In this document: positions 34,662 through 41,221 of the stretch, in pieces
Position numbering within the stretch: position 1 is the first letter of the stretch
Layout: the number at the start of each line of letters is the position of its first letter
DNA from: Methylobacteriaceae bacterium
GTDB taxonomy: Bacteria; Pseudomonadota; Alphaproteobacteria; Rhizobiales; Beijerinckiaceae
Length of the DNA: 41,221 bases
NCBI GenBank assembly: GCA_947444195.1
Contig: CANEZL010000041.1
Span: forward strand, 1 to 41,221
Direction: 5' to 3'
Translations under genes and position numbers: made by a program
The notes under the pieces: generated by a model
Databases searched by the model: none
Told to the model about the DNA's origin: nothing
What the model saw: only the letters and a program-made list of their open reading frames with translations

Positions 34662-34753
34662 CCGTCGCCGTTTTCCGGAGCGCGTGCGGGCTGCGTTCAG
34701 GCGCGGGGCCTGATACCGCTTCCCGGGAGACAACCCTTCGCGAGCGAGCGCCC

Positions 34754-35620
34754 GTGCCCGGATACCTGCCCTTCGCGGGCGCCCTGAAGCTGCCCGCCTA
34801 CACCTGCGACAATTGCGGGTTCTGGCAGCGCCATTTCGAGGCGCCGGCCGCCTGCCCGATGTGCCTCGATGCCCGGCACGTGGTGCCCCAGGACGGCTGG
34901 CGCTTCCGCTCGGAGCGGGAGGCGCAAGCTGCCTTCCCCTGCCACTGGGAGGAGCTGGAGCCGGGGGTCTGGCGCTTCTGGAACGAGCCCGTCTCCGGCA
35001 TCGGCCCCTCCGCCTACCTGATCCAGACCCCGGACGGGAACATGGGCTTCGAGGGTTGCCCGGTCTTCAGCGAGGCGGCGCTGGACCAGATCGCGCGGCT
35101 CGGCGGCATGCAGATCCTCTCGGCCTCGCACCCGCATTCCTACGGGGCGCTGGTGCAGTTGCAGGACCGCTTCGACCCGGAACTCTGCCTGCCCGCCGCC
35201 GACTTCACCTGGAGCGCGGCGCTCCAAGTCTCCTGGCCCTACGACGATTTCCTGGAGCCGCTGCCGGGGCTGGAGCTGCACCGCACGGCCGGGCATTTCG
35301 ACGGGCACGCCGTCCTGTTCGACCGCAAGCGGAAAATCTGCTTCTGCGGCGACGCCCTGAAGTTCGAGCTCGACCCGCAGGATTTCCGGCGGGCGCGGAC
35401 CATCTCGGCGCACAAGGCCTTCGTGCGCGGCGTGCCGCTCACCGTGGCGGAACTGCGCCGCTACCGCGACGTGTTCGAGCGCCTCGACTTCACCCAGACC
35501 TGGACGCCCTTCGAGCCGGCGGCCAATTGCGGCCGGGCCGAGGTGCTGGCGCTCATCGATTCCATGCTGGGCTCGCGCCCCCACGCGGCGCCGGTGCCGC
35601 TGGAGAGCCTGCGAAAATAG
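34754..35620 (+). CDS. Zinc-ribbon plus metallo-beta-lactamase-fold protein
   Basis: A 288-residue protein with an N-terminal rubredoxin-like knuckle (Cys18-x2-Cys21, Cys34-x2-Cys37: TCDNCGFW...CPMCLDA) followed by a divergent metallo-beta-lactamase fold. The fold has ILSASHPHSYGALVQLQ (His126, His128; the usual D-H after H-x-H is replaced by Y-G), HRTAGHFDGHAVLFD (His181) and CFCGDALKFEL (Asp200). A C-terminal helical part ends VPLESLRK. The reduced ligand set suggests one metal ion or an altered site. Function unknown. The start is GTG at 34754, where the homology begins. Confidence 0.72.
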   Translation: MPGYLPFAGALKLPAYTCDNCGFWQRHFEAPAACPMCLDARHVVPQDGWRFRSEREAQAAFPCHWEELEPGVWRFWNEPVSGIGPSAYLIQTPDGNMGFEGCPVFSEAALDQIARLGGMQILSASHPHSYGALVQLQDRFDPELCLPAADFTWSAALQVSWPYDDFLEPLPGLELHRTAGHFDGHAVLFDRKRKICFCGDALKFELDPQDFRRARTISAHKAFVRGVPLTVAELRRYRDVFERLDFTQTWTPFEPAANCGRAEVLALIDSMLGSRPHAAPVPLESLRK

Positions 35621-35666
35621 GCGCCTCGCTCTCCCTCCCCCGCAGCGGGGGGAGGGTCGGTGCCGG

Positions 35667-36380
35667 TCAGCGCTTCGTGTTCGCGGCCGTTTGGCCGAAC
35701 ATCACCCGCTTGGCCTCCGCGCTCAGGGTCTGGCCGAGGTTCGGGTTGACCTCGGGGCCCCGGGCGTAGGCCGCCTGCGTCGCCGGGCGCGCCCGGATCG
35801 CCTCGAACCAGCGCTTCAGGTTCGGGTGGTCGTCGAGGTTCTGGCGCTGCTTCTCGTGCGGCACGATCCACGGATAGCAGGCCATGTCGGCGATCGAGTA
35901 ATCGGCGCCCGCGACGTAGCCGCGGTCCGCCAGCCGCCGGTCGAGCACGCCGTAGAGCCGGTTCGTCTCCTTGACGTAGCGGTCGATGGCGTAGGGCACC
36001 TTCTCCGGGGCGTACTGCGTGAAGTGGTGGTTCTGGCCGAGCATCGGCCCGAGCCCGCCCATCTGCCAGAACAGCCATTGCAGCACCTCGGCCCGGCCGC
36101 GCAGGTCGCCGGGCAGGAAGCGGCCCGTCTTCTCGGCGAGGTAGAGCAGGATCGCGCCGGACTCGAACAGGGAGACCGGCGCCCCGCCGCCGGCGGGCTC
36201 GTGGTCGACGATGGCCGGCATGCGGTTGTTCGGGGCGATCGCCAGGAACTCGGGCTTGAACTGGTCCCCCGCGCCGATGTTCACGGGGAGGATCCGGTAG
36301 GGCAGGCCGGCCTCTTCCAGGAACATCGTGACCTTGTGGCCGTTCGGCGTCGGCCAGTAATGGAGATCGATCATCGGCAT
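35667..36380 (-). CDS. Glutathione S-transferase (YfcG/Nu-like)
   Basis: A 237-residue GST. The N-terminal thioredoxin fold has MIDLHYWPTPNGHKVTMFLEE, NNRMPAIVDHEP (cis-Pro) and LFESGAILLYLAE (glutathione gamma-Glu contact). The C-terminal helical domain follows, with WLFWQMGGLGPMLGQNHHF and YSIADMACYPWI. The Tyr-x-Thr-x-Asn pattern near the start and the Gln-Asn-His stretch match the Nu-class enzymes such as YfcG, which reduce disulfides with glutathione. Start at MPMIDLHYW (36380); the next in-frame ATG (36374) is also possible. Confidence 0.92.
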   Translation of the reverse strand: MPMIDLHYWPTPNGHKVTMFLEEAGLPYRILPVNIGAGDQFKPEFLAIAPNNRMPAIVDHEPAGGGAPVSLFESGAILLYLAEKTGRFLPGDLRGRAEVLQWLFWQMGGLGPMLGQNHHFTQYAPEKVPYAIDRYVKETNRLYGVLDRRLADRGYVAGADYSIADMACYPWIVPHEKQRQNLDDHPNLKRWFEAIRARPATQAAYARGPEVNPNLGQTLSAEAKRVMFGQTAANTKR

Positions 36381-36451
36381 CCGTCCCGTGCGCTTCGCCC
36401 CGCCCGGGCCGGAGGTGGGACCCACGGCCGATCCGGTCAAGGCGCCGCGTC

Positions 36452-36925
36452 CTACAGGCTGCGCGAGAGCACCAGGGGGCCGCTGCGGGGCCCGCGCCCG
36501 TAGGGCGAGGGCGACGAGACGGGCGCGCCGTAAACGGTGGGCGTCGAGGTCATGGCCATGTCGGCGGCGAGGGACTTGATCAGCCCTTCCGCCACCGAGC
36601 GGGCGGTGCCGAGCACCGCCTGGTTCGCCTCGACGGCGGCGGTGAAGCGCCTGTGCTCCGCCCGCAGCCGCTCGACGCCCTGCGGCGCGAAGCGGGCGAG
36701 CGCCACGGCGTTGGCCTTCACGGATTCCAGGGCCTGCATGTAGGCGGCGGCGAGCACGCCCTTGCGCTCCTGATCGGCCAGACCCTCGCGCAGGCGCCCC
36801 ACGCGGATCGCGCCGCTCTCCTGCGCCAGCAGGGTCTCGAGGGCGGCCATGGCGGCGCTGACATGGGCGACCAGCGCCTCGGCGGCGGCCCGGTCGGTGA
36901 CGGGGGTGCGGACGGGATCACGCAT
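36452..36925 (-). CDS. FlgN-like flagellar chaperone
   Basis: A 157-residue mostly helical protein: AAAEALVAHVSAAMAALETLL, GRLREGLADQERKGVLAAAY, and HRRFTAAVEANQAVLGTARS. These heptad-like helices fit the FlgN family that binds hook-filament junction proteins before export. The C-terminal tail is Pro/Ser-rich and disordered. The ATG at 36925 overlaps the end of the rod-binding gene by 8 bp, so it belongs to the flgI-flgJ-like unit. The family call rests on context and helical pattern rather than a sharp motif. Confidence 0.7.
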   Translation of the reverse strand: MRDPVRTPVTDRAAAEALVAHVSAAMAALETLLAQESGAIRVGRLREGLADQERKGVLAAAYMQALESVKANAVALARFAPQGVERLRAEHRRFTAAVEANQAVLGTARSVAEGLIKSLAADMAMTSTPTVYGAPVSSPSPYGRGPRSGPLVLSRSL

Positions 36926-37262
36926 GGCTGGCGCCCTGGAGCTTCATCATCTCGCGGAAGACCTGATCGGCGATGCCGACGCCGCCGCTCTTCACGATCT
37001 GGTTGGCGTATTCCTTGGTCAGCATGGAGCGGTAGACGCCGCCGCCGGTGCCGTTCTCGCCGAGCGGCCCGTCGGTGCCCTCCGACTGCATCATCCGGTC
37101 GAGGGAGTTCTCGAGGAACATCGACTCGAAGTCGGTGGCGGTCTTGCGCAGCTTCTCCGCGCTCTGGCCGGTGTTCTTCGTGGCCGATTCGCTGACGGAG
37201 GAGGCGATCGCCTTGCCGACGCCGATGGCGGCGGAGGCGGCGATGTTGGCGAGCGGCAGCAT
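36918..37262 (-). CDS. Flagellar rod-binding protein (FlgJ N-domain/CheL type)
   Basis: A 114-residue protein carrying the rod-binding FlgJ domain without the muramidase domain, as usual in alphaproteobacteria (called CheL in Caulobacter). Signature: KLRKTATDFESMFLENSLDRM, then GGGVYRSMLTKEYANQIVKS and GIADQVFREMMKLQ. It helps cap or assemble the flagellar rod in the periplasm. It follows flgI by 37 bp and overlaps the FlgN-like gene, forming one operon. Confidence 0.9.
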   Translation of the reverse strand: MLPLANIAASAAIGVGKAIASSVSESATKNTGQSAEKLRKTATDFESMFLENSLDRMMQSEGTDGPLGENGTGGGVYRSMLTKEYANQIVKSGGVGIADQVFREMMKLQGASHA

Positions 37263-37299
37263 GGTCAGGCCCTCTCGGTTGGGTTGGAATAAGCGCGCA

Positions 37300-38415
37300 T
37301 CACATCAGCTCGATATCGGCTTGCAGCGCGCCCGCGGCCTTGATGGCCTGGAGGATGGAGATCAGGTCGCGCGGGCCGACGCCGAGCGCGTTGAGCCCGT
37401 CCACGAGGTCGCGCAGGGTCACGCCCTCCTTGACGAGGGCGAGCTTGTTGCCGTCCCCTGTATCGACCTTCACGCCGGTGCGCGGCACCACCACCGTCTG
37501 GCCGCCCGAGAGCGGCGCCGGCTGGCTCACCTGCGGCTGCTCGGTGATGGTGACGGTGAGGTTGCCCTGCGCGATCGCCACGGTGGAGACGCGCACGTCG
37601 CGGCCCATCACGATGATGCCGGAGCGCTCGTCGACGATCACCCGCGCGGTCTGGTCGGGCTCGACCTTCAGCTGCTCCACCTCGGTGATGAGGCGGATCA
37701 TGTTGCCGTTGTAGCGGGCCGGGATCTGGATGGTGACGGTGGCGGGGTCGGTGGGCTCCGCGGTGTCGGCGCCCATGAAATCGTTGATCGCCGCCGCGAT
37801 CCGCTTCGAGGTGGTGAAGTCGGGGTTGCGCAGGGACAGGCGGAGCGAGCGCGCGTCGTTGAGCTTGAACGCGATCTCGCGCTCGATGTTGGCGCCGTTC
37901 GAGATGCGCCCGTTGGTGGGCACGCCGCGGGTGATCTTGGCGGCCTCGCCCTCCGCCGCGAAGCCGGCGATGGCGACCGAGCCCTGCGCCAGGGCGTAGA
38001 CCTCGCCGTCGGCGCCGAGCAGCGGCGTCACCAGAAGGGTGCCGCCCTGGAGCGACTTGGCATCGCCGAGGGAGGAGACGGTGACGTCGATGCGCGTGCC
38101 CTGCGCCGCGAAGGGCGGCAGGCTCGCCGTCACCATCACCGCGGCGAGGTTCTGCGTGCGCATGGTGGCGCCGCGGGTGTTGACGCCGAGCCGCTCCAGC
38201 ATCGCCTGCAGCGACTGCTTGGTGAAGGGAATGTTGTTGAGGGTGTCGCCGGTGCCGTTGAGGCCGACGACGATGCCGTAGCCGACGAGCTGGTTCTGGC
38301 GCACCCCCTCGATGGAGGCGAGGTCCTTCACCCGCGACAGGGCATGGGCCGGGCCGCACAGGGCCAGGACCAGAAGGGCCAGCAGGGGGAGAAGACGGGA
38401 CGGGCTGAGGGTCAT
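37300..38415 (-). CDS. flgI: Flagellar P-ring protein FlgI
   Basis: A 371-residue periplasmic protein that forms the P-ring around the flagellar rod in the peptidoglycan layer. Signal peptide LLPLLALLVLALCGPAHA, then the hallmark SRVKDLASIEGVRQNQLVGYG and GLNGTGDTLNNIPFTKQSLQ. Later blocks: LLVTPLLGADGEVYALAQG, DERSGIIVMGRDVRVSTVAI and the C-terminal ISILQAIKAAGALQADIELM. ATG 38415 was chosen for the proper signal peptide, although the frame is open upstream. Divergent from fliX by 237 bp. Confidence 0.96.
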   Translation of the reverse strand: MTLSPSRLLPLLALLVLALCGPAHALSRVKDLASIEGVRQNQLVGYGIVVGLNGTGDTLNNIPFTKQSLQAMLERLGVNTRGATMRTQNLAAVMVTASLPPFAAQGTRIDVTVSSLGDAKSLQGGTLLVTPLLGADGEVYALAQGSVAIAGFAAEGEAAKITRGVPTNGRISNGANIEREIAFKLNDARSLRLSLRNPDFTTSKRIAAAINDFMGADTAEPTDPATVTIQIPARYNGNMIRLITEVEQLKVEPDQTARVIVDERSGIIVMGRDVRVSTVAIAQGNLTVTITEQPQVSQPAPLSGGQTVVVPRTGVKVDTGDGNKLALVKEGVTLRDLVDGLNALGVGPRDLISILQAIKAAGALQADIELM

Positions 38416-38652
38416 CTCAAGGGTCGCGCACGGGCCTGCCCCAGCCCTTGCCAGCCGCGTGCCAGGGCCCGACCATCGGCCAACAGACTGACAAGTCTCG
38501 GACTCTTCGCGGAGTCGGCCGGCTTCTCCCGCAGCCGGGGCGGCACCGAAGCTGCCGCCCCGGCAGGTTCTGCCCAGTCGTTTACCCCCGGTTAACCACG
38601 AGGCCGCGACTGTTCCCCTGGGGCGCCGTGGGCGTCCGGAACGGTCGAAACC

Positions 38653-39084
38653 ATGCGTGTCGAGAACCGAGTGTCGCCCCAGGCGACGGGCAATGTCACG
38701 GGGCCGCGGCCGGCCGAGGCCGGCCAGCGCTTCGCCCTCAGCGCTGCCCCGACCGCGCAGATGGCCGGCGCCGGCGCGGCCCCCGCCGCGGCGAGCCTCG
38801 CCGGGCTCGACGCGGTGCTCACCCTGCAAGCCGATTCCGACACCCCGCAGGAGCGCCGCCGCCGCTCCGCCCAACGCGGCCACGACCTCCTCGACGGTCT
38901 CGACCGCCTCAAGGCCGCCCTGCTGATGGGACGCGTCTCCACGCACGACCTCACCGCCATCGCCGGACGCTTGGCCGAGCGGGCCGGCTCCTCGGGCGAC
39001 CCGCGCCTCGACGCCCTCGTGGCGGATATCGAGCTGCGCGCGGCCGTGGAAGTCGCCAAGCTGGAGGCCCGGCGCGGCGCCTGA
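38653..39084 (+). CDS. fliX: Flagellar assembly regulator FliX
   Basis: A 143-residue protein with the FliX pattern of alphaproteobacteria: MRVENRVSPQ at the start, a Pro/Ala-rich middle, then RRSAQRGHDLLDGLDRLKAALL and DPRLDALVADIELRAAVEVAK. In Caulobacter FliX couples early flagellar assembly to the activator FlbD. The divergent arrangement with flgI is common in this group. Mobile sequence begins soon after its stop codon, so whatever followed it in the original flagellar cluster has been displaced. Confidence 0.9.
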   Translation: MRVENRVSPQATGNVTGPRPAEAGQRFALSAAPTAQMAGAGAAPAAASLAGLDAVLTLQADSDTPQERRRRSAQRGHDLLDGLDRLKAALLMGRVSTHDLTAIAGRLAERAGSSGDPRLDALVADIELRAAVEVAKLEARRGA

Positions 39085-39117
39085 GAGCGGCGCTTCGGGA
39101 ACTCCAGACAGATAGCC

Positions 39118-39476
39118 TCAGCGGGCCCGCGTGCTCGGATCGGGTACGCCGTGACGAGCAGGCGAAGGGAAATCGCCTCTCGCCTTGTGCCACACGGAGC
39201 GGACGCGCGGATTGCTGCCGTCCGGCATCTCGGGTGGCCCCTCGTACACACGCTTCACGCCGAACTCCGTTACCGTCTCGCGTGAGAGTTGGCTGGGGCG
39301 GCCGTGGTGCATCGGAGCTTCCACGAATGGCCGCGTGGCTGCCGGATCGAAACCGCGGGCTATGGAGAACCGCGCCTTCGGGCCGTCTTCCGCATGGTCG
39401 ACGTTGAGCAGGTAGTCATTGATCTTGTCCCCGCCGACCGCGAGGTCGGGGGCCGATCGTTTGGATCGAGATCCAC
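39118..39476 (-). pseudogene. DUF6883-like gene, probably broken by two frameshifts
   Basis: The middle of the minus-strand frame reads DLAVGGDKINDYLLNVDHAE, GPKARFSIARGFDP, TEFGVKRVYEGPPEMPDG and NPRVRSVWHKA, matching the DUF6883 pattern. The frame has no start codon after the preceding gene's stop: a GTG at 39476 reads VDLDPNDRPP in another frame and would join the domain if one base were added to the run of five C/G at 39448-39452. At the other end (about 39175-39195) a second shift is needed to reach the expected LRLLVTAYPIRAR ending. It therefore looks like a decayed gene, unless the shifts are sequence errors. It follows the DUF4926 gene. Confidence 0.55.
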
Positions 39477-39481
39477 CGTGG

Positions 39482-39748
39482 TCAGGCGGCTCTGAGCAGA
39501 GGGCTCGGGACGGTGCAGTTGCCGATCGTGGGGCGAGCGAACTCGACCTTGTATGCCTGCCCGCGGCCGTAGATGGCGACGACGGTGCCGCGCGAGCCGG
39601 CAGGAACCGTGTGGCCGTCATCCGTCTCCACGGCCCGTAAGGTCTCGACCACGCTCAGCTCCGGGAAGAGCGGGTGGCTGGCGCCGGGATCGAGGAACTG
39701 CTGAACCATCACGAGCGCCATGCCGGTGAAGCGACCGCTGCCCGCCAA
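39482..39748 (-). CDS. DUF4926-like small protein
   Basis: An 88-residue protein with PELSVVETLRAVETDDGHTV, PAGSRGTVVAIYGRGQAYKV and EFARPTIGNCTV, the SH3-like beta-barrel pattern of DUF4926. The natural start may be nearer residue 9 or 12 (ATG codons inside MALVMVQQFLD). DUF4926 genes are often next to DUF6883 genes, as here, in mobile or toxin-associated regions; the function of the pair is not known. Its upstream side (39749-39952, about 200 bp) has no recognisable gene. Confidence 0.65.
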   Translation of the reverse strand: MAGSGRFTGMALVMVQQFLDPGASHPLFPELSVVETLRAVETDDGHTVPAGSRGTVVAIYGRGQAYKVEFARPTIGNCTVPSPLLRAA

Positions 39749-40007
39749 TTTCGCAAGGGTCGCGCCTTCGCGAGCGCGGGATCATCCTCATCGGCATGCG
39801 CCGGCCTGACGATCCGCGCAGCGGCCTCGTTCCGGTCTCCATCTTGCGCCAAACGCATCCATCGACGATGTCCGGATCGCCGCCGATACCCATGGAACAC
39901 GCAGAGCGGCGCTGGAAGCGCGGCACGGGAACTCAAGTGACCGATACGGGATTGGAGTTGACCCGGTCTCGTGGAGCCCTTCAGACTTTCCGCACGAGGT
40001 GCGCTCC

Positions 40008-40331
40008 ATGCCTCATACACGCCCGCCTTACGCCCCCGAGTTCCGCCGCCAGATGGTCGAATTGGTCCGCGCCGGACGCGACCCGGCTGATCTCGCCCGC
40101 GAGTTCGAGCCCTCTGCCCAGGCCATCCGCAACTGGGTCGCTCAAGCCGACCGCGGTGAGAGCCGTGGCGCCTTCAAGAGTGACGTCCTGACGCTCGCCG
40201 AGCGGGAGGAACTGGCCCGTCTACGCCGCGAGGTGCGGCAGCTTCGGTTGGAGCGCGACATCCTCTCAAAAGCCGCGGCCTGGTTCGCACGGGAGAGCGG
40301 CGCGGTGCCGTCGGGCTCTTCCAGTTCATGA
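40008..40331 (+). CDS. IS3-family transposase OrfA
   Basis: A 107-residue protein with a helix-turn-helix (YAPEFRRQMVELVRAGRDPA, LAREFEPSAQAIRNWVAQAD) and a leucine-zipper-like coiled coil (LAEREELARLRREVRQLRLE), ending near ILSKAAAWFARES. It binds the IS ends. ATG 40008 is chosen; a GTG at 39999 would add three residues. Its stop overlaps the orfB start. A fused OrfAB made by frameshift is common in the family, but here the ATGA overlap may allow re-initiation. Confidence 0.92.
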   Translation: MPHTRPPYAPEFRRQMVELVRAGRDPADLAREFEPSAQAIRNWVAQADRGESRGAFKSDVLTLAEREELARLRREVRQLRLERDILSKAAAWFARESGAVPSGSSSS

Positions 40332-41179
40332 GCGCGAACCAGGCCGTCTTTCCCATTGCGGCCATGGCACGCGTGCTCGGCGTGTCGGAGGCCGGCTATC
40401 ACGCTTGGCGGCAGCGCGTGCCCTCCGTCCGTGCCGTGGTGGATGCGGCGCTGTTGAAGCAGATCCGCACCGCTCACGCTGGGTCGGGCGAGATCTACGG
40501 TGCGCCGCGCGTGCACGCTACGCTGGCAGCACAGGGCGCACGACACGGACGCAAGCGCATTGCGCGGCTGATGCGCGAGGCAGGCCTTGTCGGCGTCAGC
40601 CGCCGGCGCGGAGGTGTCGTGACCACGCGACGCGACCGGGAGGCTCGCCCCGCGCCCGATCTGGTGGACCGCAACTTCTCGGCCGAGGCCCCCAATCAGC
40701 TCTGGGTCGGTGACATCACCTTCGTGCCGACCGCCGCGGGCTTCCTCTACCTCGCCGTGGTGGTCGACGCCTGGAGCCGGCGCGTCGTGGGCTGGTCGAT
40801 GGCCAGCCACCTGCGGACCGAACTCGTGCTCGACGCACTGGAGATGGCCGTCACGCAGCGCCGGCCGCGCGATGTGATCCACCACTCCGACCAGGGATCG
40901 CAATACACGTCGCTGGCCTTCGGCGGTCGCTGCCGCGAAGCGGGCGTGCGGCCCTCCATGGGCTCGGTGGGCGACGCCTACGACAACGCAATGTGCGAGA
41001 GCTTCTTCGCGACACTGGAGTGCGAGTTGCTCCACCGTCGGCGCTTCACCTCTCAGGCACAGGCTCGCATGGCCGTGTTCACCTTCATCGAGGGCTTCTA
41101 CAATCCCGTGCGCCTGCACTCCGCGCTCGGTTATCGCTCACCCATCCGCTACGAACAGGAGATGCTCGCCAACCCCTGA
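40328..41179 (+). CDS. IS3-family transposase OrfB (DDE integrase)
   Basis: A 283-residue retroviral-integrase-like transposase. The N-terminal part includes VSEAGYHAWRQRVPS and GSGEIYGAPRVHATL (the HTH_21-type block). The catalytic DDE residues are all visible: Asp in LWVGDITFVPT, Asp in VIHHSDQGSQYTS and Glu in YDNAMCESFFATLECELL. It ends with VRLHSALGYRSPIRYEQE. The reading frame is intact, so the element may be active. Confidence 0.95.
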   Translation: MSANQAVFPIAAMARVLGVSEAGYHAWRQRVPSVRAVVDAALLKQIRTAHAGSGEIYGAPRVHATLAAQGARHGRKRIARLMREAGLVGVSRRRGGVVTTRRDREARPAPDLVDRNFSAEAPNQLWVGDITFVPTAAGFLYLAVVVDAWSRRVVGWSMASHLRTELVLDALEMAVTQRRPRDVIHHSDQGSQYTSLAFGGRCREAGVRPSMGSVGDAYDNAMCESFFATLECELLHRRRFTSQAQARMAVFTFIEGFYNPVRLHSALGYRSPIRYEQEMLANP

Positions 41180-41221
41180 TCCGCAAGCGTTCCACCGCTC
41201 CACCAAAACGGGTCAACTCCA

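Larger units (their letters stand above)
39953..41221 (+). mobile_element. Complete IS3-family insertion sequence, 1269 bp
   Basis: Terminal inverted repeats: left TGGAGTTGACCCGGTCTCG (from 39953), right ending CGGGTCAACTCCA at 41221, identical over the first 13 bases with further partial match. Inside are orfA (40008-40331) and orfB (40328-41179), overlapping by ATGA. The element ends exactly at the last base of the window, so the right target duplication cannot be seen. Confidence 0.92.

Overview
The window reads as chromosomal DNA of an alphaproteobacterium of the order Hyphomicrobiales (Rhizobiales), most likely Methylobacterium or a close relative. The reasons are the very high GC content, FliX and BcsS-type proteins, the hisC-tyrA-DUF2125 arrangement, the FlgI/rod-binding/FlgN-like cluster, and rhizobial-style intergenic palindromes. 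The genus is an inference from gene content and protein style, not a database result.

Region 1 (1-6854) is an accessory island. It begins with the 3' end of an IS630-type element, followed by a long AT-richer non-coding stretch, a 753-residue RTX (calcium-binding nonapeptide repeat) protein, a serine recombinase, a complete IS630-type element of 1041 bp with TA target duplication (4054-5094), and a methyltransferase-HNH nuclease fusion whose N-terminus was removed by that insertion. The island ends at the 3' end of tRNA-Ser(GGA), a classic integration site.

Region 2 (6855-39084) is ordered, mostly housekeeping sequence. It holds an ExoD-like membrane protein, BcsS-like protein, formyltransferase-like protein and a DUF2256 zinc protein. 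A four-gene molybdenum-hydroxylase maturation cluster on the minus strand follows (XdhC N-domain, XdhC Rossmann domain, molybdopterin-binding protein, MocA-type cytidylyltransferase). Then come RlmJ, RNase T2, a secreted unknown, an extensin-like lipoprotein, an amidase, an AI-2E-type permease, MoaE, a two-domain gamma-carbonic-anhydrase-like protein, NADP-isocitrate dehydrogenase, hisC-tyrA, DUF2125, a small unknown, PlsC, gamma-glutamyltransferase, a rhodanese, an RND efflux adaptor/pump pair, a zinc-ribbon metallo-beta-lactamase-fold protein, a glutathione S-transferase, and flagellar genes (flgI, rod-binding protein, FlgN-like, and divergent fliX).

Region 3 (39085-41221) is accessory again: a DUF4926 gene with a frameshifted DUF6883 partner, then a complete IS3-family element (39953-41221) whose right inverted repeat ends at the last base of the window.

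The most notable observation is the tandem gamma-carbonic-anhydrase-like protein (20064-21080). Its two beta-helix domains have lost complementary active-site residues, so that only an N-domain/C-domain interface could build a complete zinc site. Also notable are a two-hairpin repeat found at two convergent gene junctions where it supplies or abuts stop codons, the IS-truncated methyltransferase-HNH fusion beside tRNA-Ser, and a compositionally chimeric RTX gene.
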